Below are positions 7,085 to 15,500 of a stretch of 39,638 nucleotides of DNA, piece after piece; position 1 is the first letter of the stretch, and every line of letters starts with the position of its first letter. A program made the position numbers and the translations under genes. The DNA is from Chloroflexaceae bacterium (GTDB lineage Bacteria > Chloroflexota > Chloroflexia > Chloroflexales > Chloroflexaceae): positions 1 through 39,638 of the forward strand of contig JANQID010000019.1 of the NCBI GenBank assembly GCA_028282325.1, in the 5' to 3' direction. The notes under the pieces were generated by a model. The model was not told where the DNA came from. It saw only the letters and a program-made list of their open reading frames with translations, and did no database searches.

Positions 7085-9424
7085 ATGAGTCATCCAGTCA
7101 CTATGCACAGCGGGCTGCGATGGATACGCGCCGATTTGCATATCCATACGCCTGCGTCTGAAGATTATGCGGAACCGGGTATCAGTTATCTGGAAATATT
7201 ACAGGCAGCCGAGCGACGTAATCTGGAAATCATCGCCTTTACAGACCATAATACTGTTCACGGATATGAGCAATTTCAGCGTGAGATCGAATTTTTGCAC
7301 ACACTCGAAACAGCAGAACGGTTAACCGCGGAAGAACAAGAGCGTCTGAACGAATATCGCCGTTTGCTGGCAAAAATCACTGTTCTCCCGGGGTTTGAGT
7401 TTACTTCACACTTTGGCGCTCATATTCTTGGTATTTTCTCACCCAATCAACCGCTCAGTTTGATCGAAGCAACATTGTTGCAGCTAGGCGTTCCGCCGGA
7501 GAACTTGAAACAAGGCATCTGCGGCATTGCCAATACCCGCTATGTCACCGAAACGTACGAGGCCATTGCTCGCGCTGGCGGTCTGGTGATCGCAGCGCAT
7601 GCTAATGGGCCGAATGGCGTCATCACCGAGACGCTGCGTATGGGAACGAGCGGGCAAGCCCGCATCGCCGCAACGCAGAGTCCCTATCTTCATGCCCTGG
7701 AGTTCGTGAATTTCTACACCGATCACGAAAAGTTTACCTCTCCGGGCTTTTACAACGGCAAGACCGATCATTATGACCGTCGGATGTTTTGCATCCAGGG
7801 CAGCGATGCGCATCGCCTGTATCCGGTTACTGAAAACGATGGGCAGACATGGCATCGCCACGGCATCGGTGATCGCTACATCGACCTGTTGCTGCCTGAC
7901 AATAGCTTTGAAGCCTTGCGCGACCTTTTTGCCAGCGAGGATTTTGATCGCGTGCGTGTGCCGAAACGTGATCAGAAGCAGTGGGAGATTGACGCACTGC
8001 GTCTAGGTGCAACTTCGGAGCGGCAGGTGTTGTGCAATATCGGCGAGAACGCAACAGCCGCCGATCTCTGGCGCGAGGTCGCCGCACTGGCTAACGGCGG
8101 CGGCGGCGTATTGATCATCGGCAGCGAGCCGGGCGGCCAGGTTACAGGCGTCACGCAACCCGACCAGGTATGTGAGTCTCTGCGCCTGGGAGTGAGCGAG
8201 CACCTTGATCCGCAACCCTACCTGTCGCTCGAATTAATGCGCTACGAAGATCAGGATGTTGTGCGCGTCGAGGTCAAGGCGTCTGATCTGCCACCGTATA
8301 TTTCCAGCGACGGCGTGATCTACGTGCGCCGCGATGGTGAAACCCAGCCAGCAAATCGGGGCGAGATTATGCAATTGTGCCGCCGAGCGCTGGTAGAAGG
8401 CGAAGCATCGCCGCTCGATAATGGCCAGGAGCTTGAAATGCCGCGCAGCGGCGTGGAAATTGTCGATGCGCAACGCCGCAACGGCGCCTGGTTCTACGAA
8501 GTGCGTGATCTGCGCACAACCCCCGGCGTCACGCGTGATCGCGCGCAAGGACTGTGGGCCTACGCGATCGGGCGTCACGAAGATCTGCGCGAAGGACGGA
8601 TCGATTTGCACAGTCAGGTGCGCTGGCGGGGGCGGCTGGGGCTGTGGCGCGTCTATCGCCAAGGCAACCGCACCAAATATGATCTCGTTCACCGCGATGT
8701 CAACGGCGTTATCGACCACATTTTCTATGGCGTCTCAGACTGGGGGCTGAACGAAAACTGGTTCGAGCTGATGAATGGGCGCGAACCAGAAACGATAGAG
8801 CATGAGCCTGAAGAGTTTGCAAACGGCGAGGCGACGCCGCTTAATGAAACCGAGTATGCTCCTGCATTGGAGGATCTCGAAGAACCCTGGAGCGACCGTC
8901 AGTATCGCTGGCGGGGTCGCGGCGGATTATGGCGCATCTATGTTGATGAGCAGAGGAGTGTGCGTTTCGATCTGGCAATGAAAGACAAGGAAGGCGGCGG
9001 GCATCAGGAGTATCGCGGCATCTCGCAGGATAAGCTCACCGACGCCTGGCTCAGTCTGATTCGGGTGCAGCGACCGCGAACCGGCATCGAGGTTGTCAGC
9101 GCCGACGCCAACGGCAGTGGGGATCAGATCTTTGTCTTCCGCAATCTGCGCACCGGCGATGTTAGCGGCATCCCCTGGCGTCTACAAGATATCGAGCCTG
9201 GAACGGTACGCGAATATGCCGCGCGTATGCATTTGCAGGATGTGCCGCTTGATGAGGACATCGTGCGCTGGTGGGGCAACATCGGCTATTTGCGTCCAAT
9301 GCGCAGTCAGGTCGATCTAGTCTATCGAGACGAAACCGGCGTTGATCATTTCTACTATGCCGCCCGCCGCGAAGAGCTCGATAATGAATGGCGCGAATTG
9401 CTGGAGCTGTACGGGGAAGTGTAG
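7085..9424 (+). CDS. PHP phosphoesterase - AlbA_2/Schlafen-type domain - tandem repeat fusion protein
   Basis: A 779-residue cytoplasmic protein with no close operon partner. Residues 1-250 are a PHP domain with its metal ligands intact: D-L-H-I-H-T (17-22), F-T-D-H-N-T (52-57), E105, H109/H113, H172 and S-D-A-H (240-243). PHP domains hydrolyse phosphate esters, including nucleotide and DNA ends. Residues about 295-430 resemble the divergent AlbA_2/Schlafen-core family: A-L-A-N-G-G-G-G-V-L-I-I-G, then Y-V-R-R-D-G. The usual E-x-K acidic motif before it is not obvious. Residues about 505-779 hold repeats beginning V/Y-R-W-R-G-R-x-G-L-W-R near 511 and 606, and a diverged V-R-W-W-G-N-I-G near 727. 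ATG follows GGAG. The function is unknown; nucleic-acid processing or defence is my guess. Confidence 0.85.
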   Translation: MSHPVTMHSGLRWIRADLHIHTPASEDYAEPGISYLEILQAAERRNLEIIAFTDHNTVHGYEQFQREIEFLHTLETAERLTAEEQERLNEYRRLLAKITVLPGFEFTSHFGAHILGIFSPNQPLSLIEATLLQLGVPPENLKQGICGIANTRYVTETYEAIARAGGLVIAAHANGPNGVITETLRMGTSGQARIAATQSPYLHALEFVNFYTDHEKFTSPGFYNGKTDHYDRRMFCIQGSDAHRLYPVTENDGQTWHRHGIGDRYIDLLLPDNSFEALRDLFASEDFDRVRVPKRDQKQWEIDALRLGATSERQVLCNIGENATAADLWREVAALANGGGGVLIIGSEPGGQVTGVTQPDQVCESLRLGVSEHLDPQPYLSLELMRYEDQDVVRVEVKASDLPPYISSDGVIYVRRDGETQPANRGEIMQLCRRALVEGEASPLDNGQELEMPRSGVEIVDAQRRNGAWFYEVRDLRTTPGVTRDRAQGLWAYAIGRHEDLREGRIDLHSQVRWRGRLGLWRVYRQGNRTKYDLVHRDVNGVIDHIFYGVSDWGLNENWFELMNGREPETIEHEPEEFANGEATPLNETEYAPALEDLEEPWSDRQYRWRGRGGLWRIYVDEQRSVRFDLAMKDKEGGGHQEYRGISQDKLTDAWLSLIRVQRPRTGIEVVSADANGSGDQIFVFRNLRTGDVSGIPWRLQDIEPGTVREYAARMHLQDVPLDEDIVRWWGNIGYLRPMRSQVDLVYRDETGVDHFYYAARREELDNEWRELLELYGEV

Positions 9425-9503
9425 GAAATACAGACTCTGCTTGGCAGAGAGATGAGCCGCGATCTCCGACTCACTCCTTAAATATACCCAGTTCGGTTAA
9501 AGA

Positions 9504-9540
9504 AAAGACCTGACAGGTTTTGGAAACCTGTCAGGTCTTT
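9504..9540. terminator. Bidirectional hairpin terminator between convergent genes
   Basis: A perfect 17-bp stem (9504-9520 with 9524-9540) closes on a 3-nt loop, with A-rich 5' and T-rich 3' ends of the stem (AAAG...CTTT). It sits between the convergent PHP gene (ends 9424) and the E2 gene (ends 9544), only 3 nt beyond the E2 stop, and can terminate both. The inner CTGTCAGGT string recurs in other spacers of the window, which suggests a dispersed element. Confidence 0.85.
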
Positions 9541-9543
9541 ATG

Positions 9544-10893
9544 TTATACCAGCAAGCTCATCGGCGTCTCAAGCAGGCGCTTGAACTCTTGCAAATAGCG
9601 CGCCGCCGTGGCGCCGTCAACCACGCGATGATCGGCGCTGATCGTCGCAAACATCATCTCGCCGACGACGATCTCTCCATCACGGACAACCGGTATCTCG
9701 CGCACGGCGCCGATGGCAAGCGAACCGGCTTGCGGCGGCGTGATGATCGAAACGAATTCGACCACGTCGAACATGCCCAGATTCGAGACCTGGAGCGTCG
9801 CGCCTTCCAACTCATTTTGCTTTAACTTCCCCCCTCTGGCCCGCCCGACAAGATCGCTAATCTCGGCGGCAATGGTTCCGAGGCTCTTTTCGGCGGCATC
9901 GTTGACGACCGGCGCGACCAGACCATCGTCGATAGCCATAGCCACTCCAATGTTGACCCGCCCGTGGCGTATCACGCCCGGCTGGCCGTCTGCCGTCGTC
10001 GCATAGCTGCTGTTGAGCGCCGGAACGGCGCGCAGCGCTTTCGCCGCCGCCTTGACCGCCAGATCATTGATCGAAACCTTGACCGGGGCTGCGCCGCTTG
10101 CATTGATCTGCCGACGCAGGCGCAGGGTCTCGGACATATCGATCTCGACCGTGATGTAGATGTGCGGCGTTCCAGGTTTCGCTGCGCTCATCGTGCGGGC
10201 AATGGCCCTGCGCATCCGGCTGACCGTCTCGACTTCGCCCGCCGGAGCGACGGGCGCGGGTGGCGAAGCGACAGGCGCAACAGCGGACGCGGGAGATGAT
10301 GGGACGATAGGCGCAGCCGGCGCGGCGACCGGCGGCTGCGCGGGTGTGGGCTTCGGAGCGCCGCCGGTTTGGCGTGACCGGTAGAATGCCTCGACATCAT
10401 CCTTGAGAATCCGTCCGCCGGGGCCAGCACCCGTTACCTGATGCAGATCGATGCCGTACTCTTCCGCAAGACGCCGGGCCAACGGAGACGCCTTGACGCG
10501 ATCGCTGCTCGCCTGGCCATTGGCGCCGCCGGCAGCAACCACTGCGGTCGGCGCTGTGCTGACTGCGGGCGTGCTTACTCCTGCGAGTACGGCTTCAACG
10601 GGCTGTTTTTCAGACGCTAACGAGGGAGCGGGCGCGCTCGCCGGCTCGTCTTCGGTCATACTGTCGCCGATCAGGGCGATCACCTCGCCGATGGGGACTA
10701 CCTGACCTTCGGAGATAAGAATCTTTTGGAGAACGCCCTTATCGAACGACTCCAATTCCATCGTGGCTTTATCTGTTTCAATCTCGCACAAGATATCGCC
10801 GACCTCTATCTGATCGCCCGGTTGCTTCAGCCAGCGTCCGACCGAACCTTCCGACATTGTATCGCTCAACCGGGGCATCGTTATTTCAGCCAT
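9544..10893 (-). CDS. pdhC: Pyruvate dehydrogenase complex E2, dihydrolipoamide acetyltransferase
   Basis: A 449-residue core subunit of the 2-oxoacid dehydrogenase complex; transfers the acetyl group from lipoamide to CoA. Residues 1-78 are a lipoyl domain with lipoylated K42 in E-T-D-K-A. A Pro/Ala linker follows. The peripheral-subunit-binding domain is at about 136-171 (S-P-L-A-R-R-L-A, G-x-G-P-G-G-R-I). A second, very Pro/Ala-rich linker leads to the catalytic domain, whose active site D-H-R-V-V-D-G is at 421-427 (H422, D426). The start is supported by AGGAG about 9 nt upstream. It follows the E1beta gene by 18 nt as the last gene of the cluster. The E3 gene is not in the window. Pyruvate is the likeliest substrate; acetoin or branched-chain oxoacids cannot be fully excluded. 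Confidence 0.92.
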   Translation of the reverse strand: MAEITMPRLSDTMSEGSVGRWLKQPGDQIEVGDILCEIETDKATMELESFDKGVLQKILISEGQVVPIGEVIALIGDSMTEDEPASAPAPSLASEKQPVEAVLAGVSTPAVSTAPTAVVAAGGANGQASSDRVKASPLARRLAEEYGIDLHQVTGAGPGGRILKDDVEAFYRSRQTGGAPKPTPAQPPVAAPAAPIVPSSPASAVAPVASPPAPVAPAGEVETVSRMRRAIARTMSAAKPGTPHIYITVEIDMSETLRLRRQINASGAAPVKVSINDLAVKAAAKALRAVPALNSSYATTADGQPGVIRHGRVNIGVAMAIDDGLVAPVVNDAAEKSLGTIAAEISDLVGRARGGKLKQNELEGATLQVSNLGMFDVVEFVSIITPPQAGSLAIGAVREIPVVRDGEIVVGEMMFATISADHRVVDGATAARYLQEFKRLLETPMSLLV

Positions 10894-10911
10894 GCGCTTT
10901 ACTCCTCGCCC

Positions 10912-11904
10912 TTACATAACCCGGCGTTTTCCCTGCAATGACTTGCGGATAGCATAGAGCAGACTATGCGCGCTGGGTTTCGAGACCTGCGAAAGATGAT
11001 TGGCGTACGGCAGCGGAACTTCCACCCCGCCGACCCGCAACACCGGCGCGTCCAGGTAATCGAACGCCTCTTCCTGGATCGTCGCCGCGAGTTCGGCGCC
11101 GACGCCATACGAGTACCAATCTTCGCCGATCACCACCGCGTGATTTGTTTTTTTCACCGAGTTCACGATCGTCTTACGGTCTAGCGGGCGCAGCGAACGC
11201 ACATCGACCACCTCGACGCTGATGCCCTCTTGCTCCAGGCGGCGGGCGACTTCCAGCGCAATAGCAGTCATTCGTGAATAGGCTACAACCGTGATGTCCG
11301 TACCTTCGCGTTTCACATCCGCCGTGCCGATCTGCACGGTATAGTCATCTTCCGGCGTCTCGCCTTTGGTATCGTAGAGCGCCAGGCTCTCGATAAAAAT
11401 CACTGGATCGTCGTCGCGAATTGCGGCGCGCAACAACCCCCGCGCGTCGTACGGCGTGGATGGGCACACCACTTTGAGTCCTGGAACATAGGCGAACCAA
11501 TTCTCGAAGCTCTGCGAGTGAGTCGCGGCGAGTTGCCCAACACCGCCGCTAGGAGTACGAATAACCAGCGGCACGCGCACCTGACCGCCAAACATATAAT
11601 GGATTTTCGAGGCGTGGTTGACGATCTGATCAACCGCGACCAGGATAAAGTTGATCGTCATAATCTCGACGACCGGGCGCAGTCCTAGCATCGCTGCGCC
11701 GGTCGCCAGTCCGACAAAACCCTCTTCGGCAATCGGTGTATCGACGACCCGTTTGGGGCCGAACTTTTCCAACAAGCCTTCGGTGACTCGATACGACCCC
11801 TGAAACACGCCGATCTCCTCGCCCATCAGCACGACATTCGGATCGCGGGCCAGTTCGCCGCTCAATGTTTCGTTGAGCGCTCGACGATAGGTTATCACCG
11901 CCAT
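10912..11904 (-). CDS. pdhB: Pyruvate dehydrogenase E1 component, beta subunit
   Basis: A 330-residue partner of E1alpha, together decarboxylating pyruvate with thiamine diphosphate and acetylating the E2 lipoyl group. The sequence opens M-A-V-I-T-Y-R-R-A-L-N, as usual. It carries the conserved M-G-E-E-I-G-V-F-Q-G motif with the cofactor glutamate, the T-P-I-A-E-E-G-F-V-G-L-A-T-G-A segment, H-S-Q-S-F-E in the active-site region and the C-terminal transketolase half (V-V-D-V-R-S-L-R-P-L-D). The longer reading frame that extends to 12063 runs back into the E1alpha gene and encodes unrelated residues, so ATG 11904 is chosen. Its start is 1 nt after the E1alpha stop (TAG-c-ATG), indicating coupled translation. 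Confidence 0.93.
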   Translation of the reverse strand: MAVITYRRALNETLSGELARDPNVVLMGEEIGVFQGSYRVTEGLLEKFGPKRVVDTPIAEEGFVGLATGAAMLGLRPVVEIMTINFILVAVDQIVNHASKIHYMFGGQVRVPLVIRTPSGGVGQLAATHSQSFENWFAYVPGLKVVCPSTPYDARGLLRAAIRDDDPVIFIESLALYDTKGETPEDDYTVQIGTADVKREGTDITVVAYSRMTAIALEVARRLEQEGISVEVVDVRSLRPLDRKTIVNSVKKTNHAVVIGEDWYSYGVGAELAATIQEEAFDYLDAPVLRVGGVEVPLPYANHLSQVSKPSAHSLLYAIRKSLQGKRRVM

Positions 11905-11905
11905 G

Positions 11906-13000
11906 CTATGCCTCCCCGCGGTTAATGCGCACGGCCTCGACAGCTTCGGCGGAGCCGGGAGTATTCGGTACAGGCGTCGCATACATATTATCAAACAACT
12001 CTTCGTACTTCGGGTCAGGGCTGCTGTTGGCGAAATCGATGGCTTCCTGCACCTCGCGTTCAACGCGCTGGGCTACTTCGCGAATCCAGATCTCGCTCAC
12101 CAGGTCGGCGTCGAGCAGTTGTGCGGCGAACATCCTGACGGGATCGTGTTCGCGCCCTTTCTTGATGAGATCGGGCGAGCGATAGCGATCTGAGTCGATG
12201 ACCGAGTGGCCGCGGAAACGAAAGCTCGCCACATCGAGAATTGCCGGTTCGCCGGCATCCTGCGCTCGTTGGCGCAGTCGTCGCACCGCATCGCGGACTG
12301 CCAGCACATCGACCCCGTTAACTTTCTCGCCGTGGATGCGATATGCGCAACCTTTTTTGTACAACTCCGGCTCGGCCGAGGCGGAGGAGACAGGCGTTCC
12401 CATACCATAGCCATTATTGACGATAAAGAAGAGCACGGGCAGTTTGTAGAGGCCTGCCAGGTTCAGCGACTCATGCCATGCGCCGATGTTCGTCGTTGCA
12501 TCACCCATCTGGCAAACTACGACGCTCGGCTTCTCCTGGTATTTCAACGCATAGGCGGCGCCGACCGCCAGCGGAATCTGGCCACCGACGATGGCGTAGC
12601 CGCCCATAAAATGGGCGTCGTTATCGAAGAGATGCATCGAGCCGCCGCGACCGCGCGCAACGCCGGTCTCCTTGCCAAAAAGTTCGGCCATCACCTTACC
12701 GGGCGATATGCCGCGAGCAATGATATAGCCGTGTTCGCGATAGTTTGTGTAGATGTAATCTTCTGGCTGCAATGCCGCCATTAAGCCGACGATAGTCGCT
12801 TCTTCGCCAAGATTCAAGTGGCAATAACCGCCGATCTTCGCTTTGACATACATCTCGCTGGTGCGCTCCTCGAAGCGCCGTATCAACAGCATCTGGTAGT
12901 AGTAGTGCTGAAGATCGTTGATGTCTTCGTTGCTCAAATCGTGCTGTTCGATGTCCATAAAAGCGAGGGCGGCATGGGTCGTATCCGTTGTATTGGTCAT
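11906..13000 (-). CDS. pdhA: Pyruvate dehydrogenase E1 component, alpha subunit
   Basis: A 364-residue thiamine-diphosphate-binding subunit and first gene of the PDH cluster. The cofactor motif is visible as G-D-A (166-168) followed by N-N at 195-196, at the normal spacing; the third residue is Ala rather than the common Gly, as in many bacterial E1alpha chains. R-G-R-G-G-S-M-H (117-123) and R-G-H-S (near 270) are the other conserved active-site loops. The C-terminal tail ends in a short charged segment. AAGGAA about 10 nt before the ATG is a plausible ribosome site. The gene could equally serve an acetoin or branched-chain complex, but the gene order alpha-beta-E2 and the sequence fit PDH best. 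Confidence 0.92.
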   Translation of the reverse strand: MTNTTDTTHAALAFMDIEQHDLSNEDINDLQHYYYQMLLIRRFEERTSEMYVKAKIGGYCHLNLGEEATIVGLMAALQPEDYIYTNYREHGYIIARGISPGKVMAELFGKETGVARGRGGSMHLFDNDAHFMGGYAIVGGQIPLAVGAAYALKYQEKPSVVVCQMGDATTNIGAWHESLNLAGLYKLPVLFFIVNNGYGMGTPVSSASAEPELYKKGCAYRIHGEKVNGVDVLAVRDAVRRLRQRAQDAGEPAILDVASFRFRGHSVIDSDRYRSPDLIKKGREHDPVRMFAAQLLDADLVSEIWIREVAQRVEREVQEAIDFANSSPDPKYEELFDNMYATPVPNTPGSAEAVEAVRINRGEA

Positions 13001-13168
13001 TACGCAGAGTTCCTTTTTCCTGAAATATTAAGCAGGGAATGAAGGATAACGATGAGAGGGTGCAAATCAGCTTGTGTAGCTGGAAGGCATCAGGCTAGTC
13101 GATGATGTAACAAACGTTTGAGACGTGCCAGTCCGGCGCCGGCGTCAATATGCATCGCGCCGGGGAAA

Positions 13169-13636
13169 CTACATTCCCGGAGGCGCGGCGGTATAGTTGA
13201 ATGCATCCTGGGCTGCGTGGCACCGCGGGCATTGATCCGGCGCCTCGTTGCCGAGAACGATCTCCCCGCATACGCCGCAGACCCAGCGCATCGCGATCTG
13301 GCGCACCAGATCCGAACGGCTGACAATGCCGATAACTTTTCCGTCTTGCACAACCGGCACGCGTCGGATACGCTGGTTCGTCAATAAATGCGATACTTCC
13401 TCGACACTGGTGTCCGGCCCGACGCTTATCACGCTGCGCGCCATAATGTCGGTCACCGTCCGCCCCGATTTCGCGAGCATATCGTATTCTGAGATCAATC
13501 CGACCAACGCGCCAGCTTCATTGACCACCGGCAGGCCGCTGATGCGATGACGCGACAGCAGCCGGGCCGCATATTCGATGGGGCTATTCTCGCGAACACT
13601 CACCACATTTGAGGTCATAACTTCACTGGCCCGCAT
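13169..13636 (-). CDS. CBS-pair protein with C-terminal rubredoxin-like zinc ribbon
   Basis: A soluble protein of 155 residues. Two CBS motifs fill about residues 1-115 (A-S-E-V-M-T-S-N-V-V-S-V; then V-T-D-I-M-A-R-S-V-I-S-V, and G-I-V-S-R-S-D-L). The tail has W-V-C-G-V-C-G...C-P-R-C, two C-x2-C knuckles as in rubredoxin/rubrerythrin and zinc-ribbon domains. CBS pairs bind adenosyl ligands; the ribbon would hold Fe or Zn. ATG 13636 is chosen over GTG 13648 because GGAAGGTG lies 9-11 nt before it, whereas the GTG overlaps that site. An extended -10 promoter is about 70 nt upstream. The role is unknown; a redox- or metal-linked energy sensor is a guess. It lies 168 nt beyond (upstream of) pdhA on the same strand. 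Confidence 0.82.
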   Translation of the reverse strand: MRASEVMTSNVVSVRENSPIEYAARLLSRHRISGLPVVNEAGALVGLISEYDMLAKSGRTVTDIMARSVISVGPDTSVEEVSHLLTNQRIRRVPVVQDGKVIGIVSRSDLVRQIAMRWVCGVCGEIVLGNEAPDQCPRCHAAQDAFNYTAAPPGM

Positions 13637-13707
13637 AACCGATTTCACCTTCCGCGTGTATACATATTTTCAGAATAATCGAGCGATTTACGTGCAAACT
13701 TGTTATA

Positions 13708-13736
13708 AGTATAACAGATAATGCCGCGCTTTTCAG
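13708..13736 (-). promoter_or_regulatory. Extended -10 promoter for the CBS-rubredoxin gene
   Basis: On the minus strand TGTTATACT (13716 down to 13708) gives an extended -10 element, with CTGAAA at 13736-13731 as a 4-of-6 match to the -35 at 17-nt spacing. Transcription would begin near 13701, leaving a leader of about 65 nt. The -10 lies in a GTTATA-AG-TATAAC inverted repeat (13702-13715), which could also be an operator. Confidence 0.5.
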
Positions 13737-13768
13737 GAGCATATGCCCGATCTTCCTTGGAGATGCGC

Positions 13769-13774
13769 TATAAT
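13769..13774 (+). promoter_or_regulatory. TATAAT -10 box placed for a leaderless transcript
   Basis: A consensus TATAAT ends 7 nt before ATG 13782. Normal spacing from the -10 puts transcription start at or within a base or two of the ATG, so the mRNA would be leaderless or nearly so. No good -35 is seen 17 nt upstream and no Shine-Dalgarno precedes the ATG, which agrees with leaderless initiation. Confidence 0.5.
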
Positions 13775-13781
13775 TGGGCCT

Positions 13782-15500
13782 ATGATCTTCTCATCTCTGT
13801 TTCGCATATTCTGGCTCAGCGTCGGAGCGGCGCTGCTAACCATGGTGCTGCTCGCCGGTTGCGCACCTCTGACGCCCGACCCAACGCCGTTGCCGCCGAC
13901 CGCAACGATTGCGCCCAGCCCCACCCCGCTGCCGCGCGGTGGAAATCTGACCGTCCGCCTGGCTGAAGACATCCCCGATCTGCGGCCCTGGCAGCCGCGT
14001 TCGCGGGGCGAGGAGCACGTCATCGCGCTGTTGTATAGTGGATTAATGCACCTGGACGATCAGTTGCACCCTCAGCCTGACCTGGCGCAAACGTGGTCGT
14101 CATCCGCCGATGGACGTACGCTGACCTTTACACTGAGGAGCGATCTTTCCTGGCACGATGGCGAACCGCTCGCCGCCGCCGATGTGAAGTTCACGCTCGA
14201 CCGGCTGCGGGCGCTGCCCTTTACTCAGACAGCATTGCTGACCAATTTGCGGGTTGTTGACGCTGTAGCCGCGCCGACCAGCGATACCGTGGTTCTGTCG
14301 CTCACCGAACGTTTCGCGCCGCTGCTTTCCAGCCTGACGCTGCCGATTCTGCCGCGCCATTTGCTGCTCAACGAGGACTTTGAAACTCTGAATTTCTGGG
14401 ATGCGCCGGTGGGAAGCGGGCCATTTGCTTTGGAGGAGCACATCGCCGGTCAATCGATTGTGCTGTCGCGCAACGAGCGTTTTTATCGAGGCGAGCCATT
14501 GCTCGATCGGGTGGCCTTTGCCCTGGCGATCGACACGGACGAGACGATCGCCGCATTGCGCGATGAGCAGCTCCTGCTGGCCGAATTACCCTGGAGCGCC
14601 GGGCAAGTCGTCTCCGACACCGTCACGACAACGCGTGTTGCAAGCTACCCCGAAAACGGCTACTACTTCCTGGGTTTCAACCTGCGCGAGGGTCGCCCCT
14701 TCGCCGATATACGCCTGCGTCAGGCATTGGCCGCCGCAGTGAATGTTCCGCGCCTGGTCGAAACAGTCACCGACGGCCAGGGTATTCCCATCGCCGGCAG
14801 CGCCGTGCCGGGTTCATGGGCCGATCTGGCTCGTCCGCCCGCCCCCGTCGCCGATCTGGAGCGGGCGCGAACGCTGCTTGAAGAGGCCGGCTGGACACTC
14901 CCCGCCGGCTCCACGATCCGCCAGCGCGAGGGCATAACGCTGACCGCGCACCTGTTCGTGCGCGGCGATGATGAGCGTCGCGTCGCCGCCGCCCGTTGGA
15001 TCGCCGAGACTGCCGCCGGCATCGGGATGCAGATCGAAGTGGAACCGGCTGACTTTGTCACAACGATCATTTCCAAGTACGCGCCGCCCTACGAATTTGA
15101 TCTATTGCTAGGAAGCTGGCGCAACGGGGCGGGTGATCCGAACTTCGCGGACTTTATGTACTACGATCCCGATGATTTCGCGTTGTTCCACTCCAGCCAG
15201 ATCAATCAGGGCGTCACCGATGCGCGCGTTACGCGCAACTTTGTGGCATTCAACGATCCCGCGTATGATAACCAGGTTCAGGCCGCCCGCCAACTCTACG
15301 ACATTGAATCGCGCATAGCTGCCTATCGACAGACCAATGCGCGACTTGCCGAGACATTGCCCTATCTCTTTCTCTGGGCCGATCGCCTTCCGGTGGCGCT
15401 TAATCGATCACTGACGACGCTCGATGGTCCGATCACCTTAGACACACCGCGCTATTTCTGGAATATCGAACGCTGGCATTTCCAAACGAGCACTCCGTGA
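13782..15500 (+). CDS. Peptide-type ABC substrate-binding lipoprotein (orphan)
   Basis: A 572-residue exported lipoprotein of solute-binding family 5. The signal peptide ends in lipobox L-A-G-C (C27), followed by a Pro/Thr-rich tether (about 30-50). The family signature region follows: D-L-A-Q-T-W-S-S-S-A-D-G-R-T-L-T-F-T-L, then W-H-D-G-E-P-L-A-A-A-D-V, and P-V-G-S-G-P-F. The C-terminal lobe is complete. I chose ATG 13782 because the next upstream ATG (13743) would bury the signal peptide behind 13 unrelated residues. No permease or ATPase of an importer follows; instead a STAND-like ATPase overlaps its stop codon. It may feed a transporter encoded elsewhere or act as a solute sensor. Confidence 0.9.
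   Translation: MIFSSLFRIFWLSVGAALLTMVLLAGCAPLTPDPTPLPPTATIAPSPTPLPRGGNLTVRLAEDIPDLRPWQPRSRGEEHVIALLYSGLMHLDDQLHPQPDLAQTWSSSADGRTLTFTLRSDLSWHDGEPLAAADVKFTLDRLRALPFTQTALLTNLRVVDAVAAPTSDTVVLSLTERFAPLLSSLTLPILPRHLLLNEDFETLNFWDAPVGSGPFALEEHIAGQSIVLSRNERFYRGEPLLDRVAFALAIDTDETIAALRDEQLLLAELPWSAGQVVSDTVTTTRVASYPENGYYFLGFNLREGRPFADIRLRQALAAAVNVPRLVETVTDGQGIPIAGSAVPGSWADLARPPAPVADLERARTLLEEAGWTLPAGSTIRQREGITLTAHLFVRGDDERRVAAARWIAETAAGIGMQIEVEPADFVTTIISKYAPPYEFDLLLGSWRNGAGDPNFADFMYYDPDDFALFHSSQINQGVTDARVTRNFVAFNDPAYDNQVQAARQLYDIESRIAAYRQTNARLAETLPYLFLWADRLPVALNRSLTTLDGPITLDTPRYFWNIERWHFQTSTP

Noticed and set aside
11905-12063. A 53-codon extension of the E1beta subunit
   Set aside because: It overlaps the E1alpha coding region in another frame and has no similarity to E1beta; the family start M-A-V-I-T-Y is at 11904.
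13111-13120. CAAACGTTTG palindrome in the spacer between pdhA and the CBS-rubredoxin gene
   Set aside because: A 10-bp palindrome is too short and isolated to call an operator, and it lies downstream of the CBS-rubredoxin stop rather than before a promoter.
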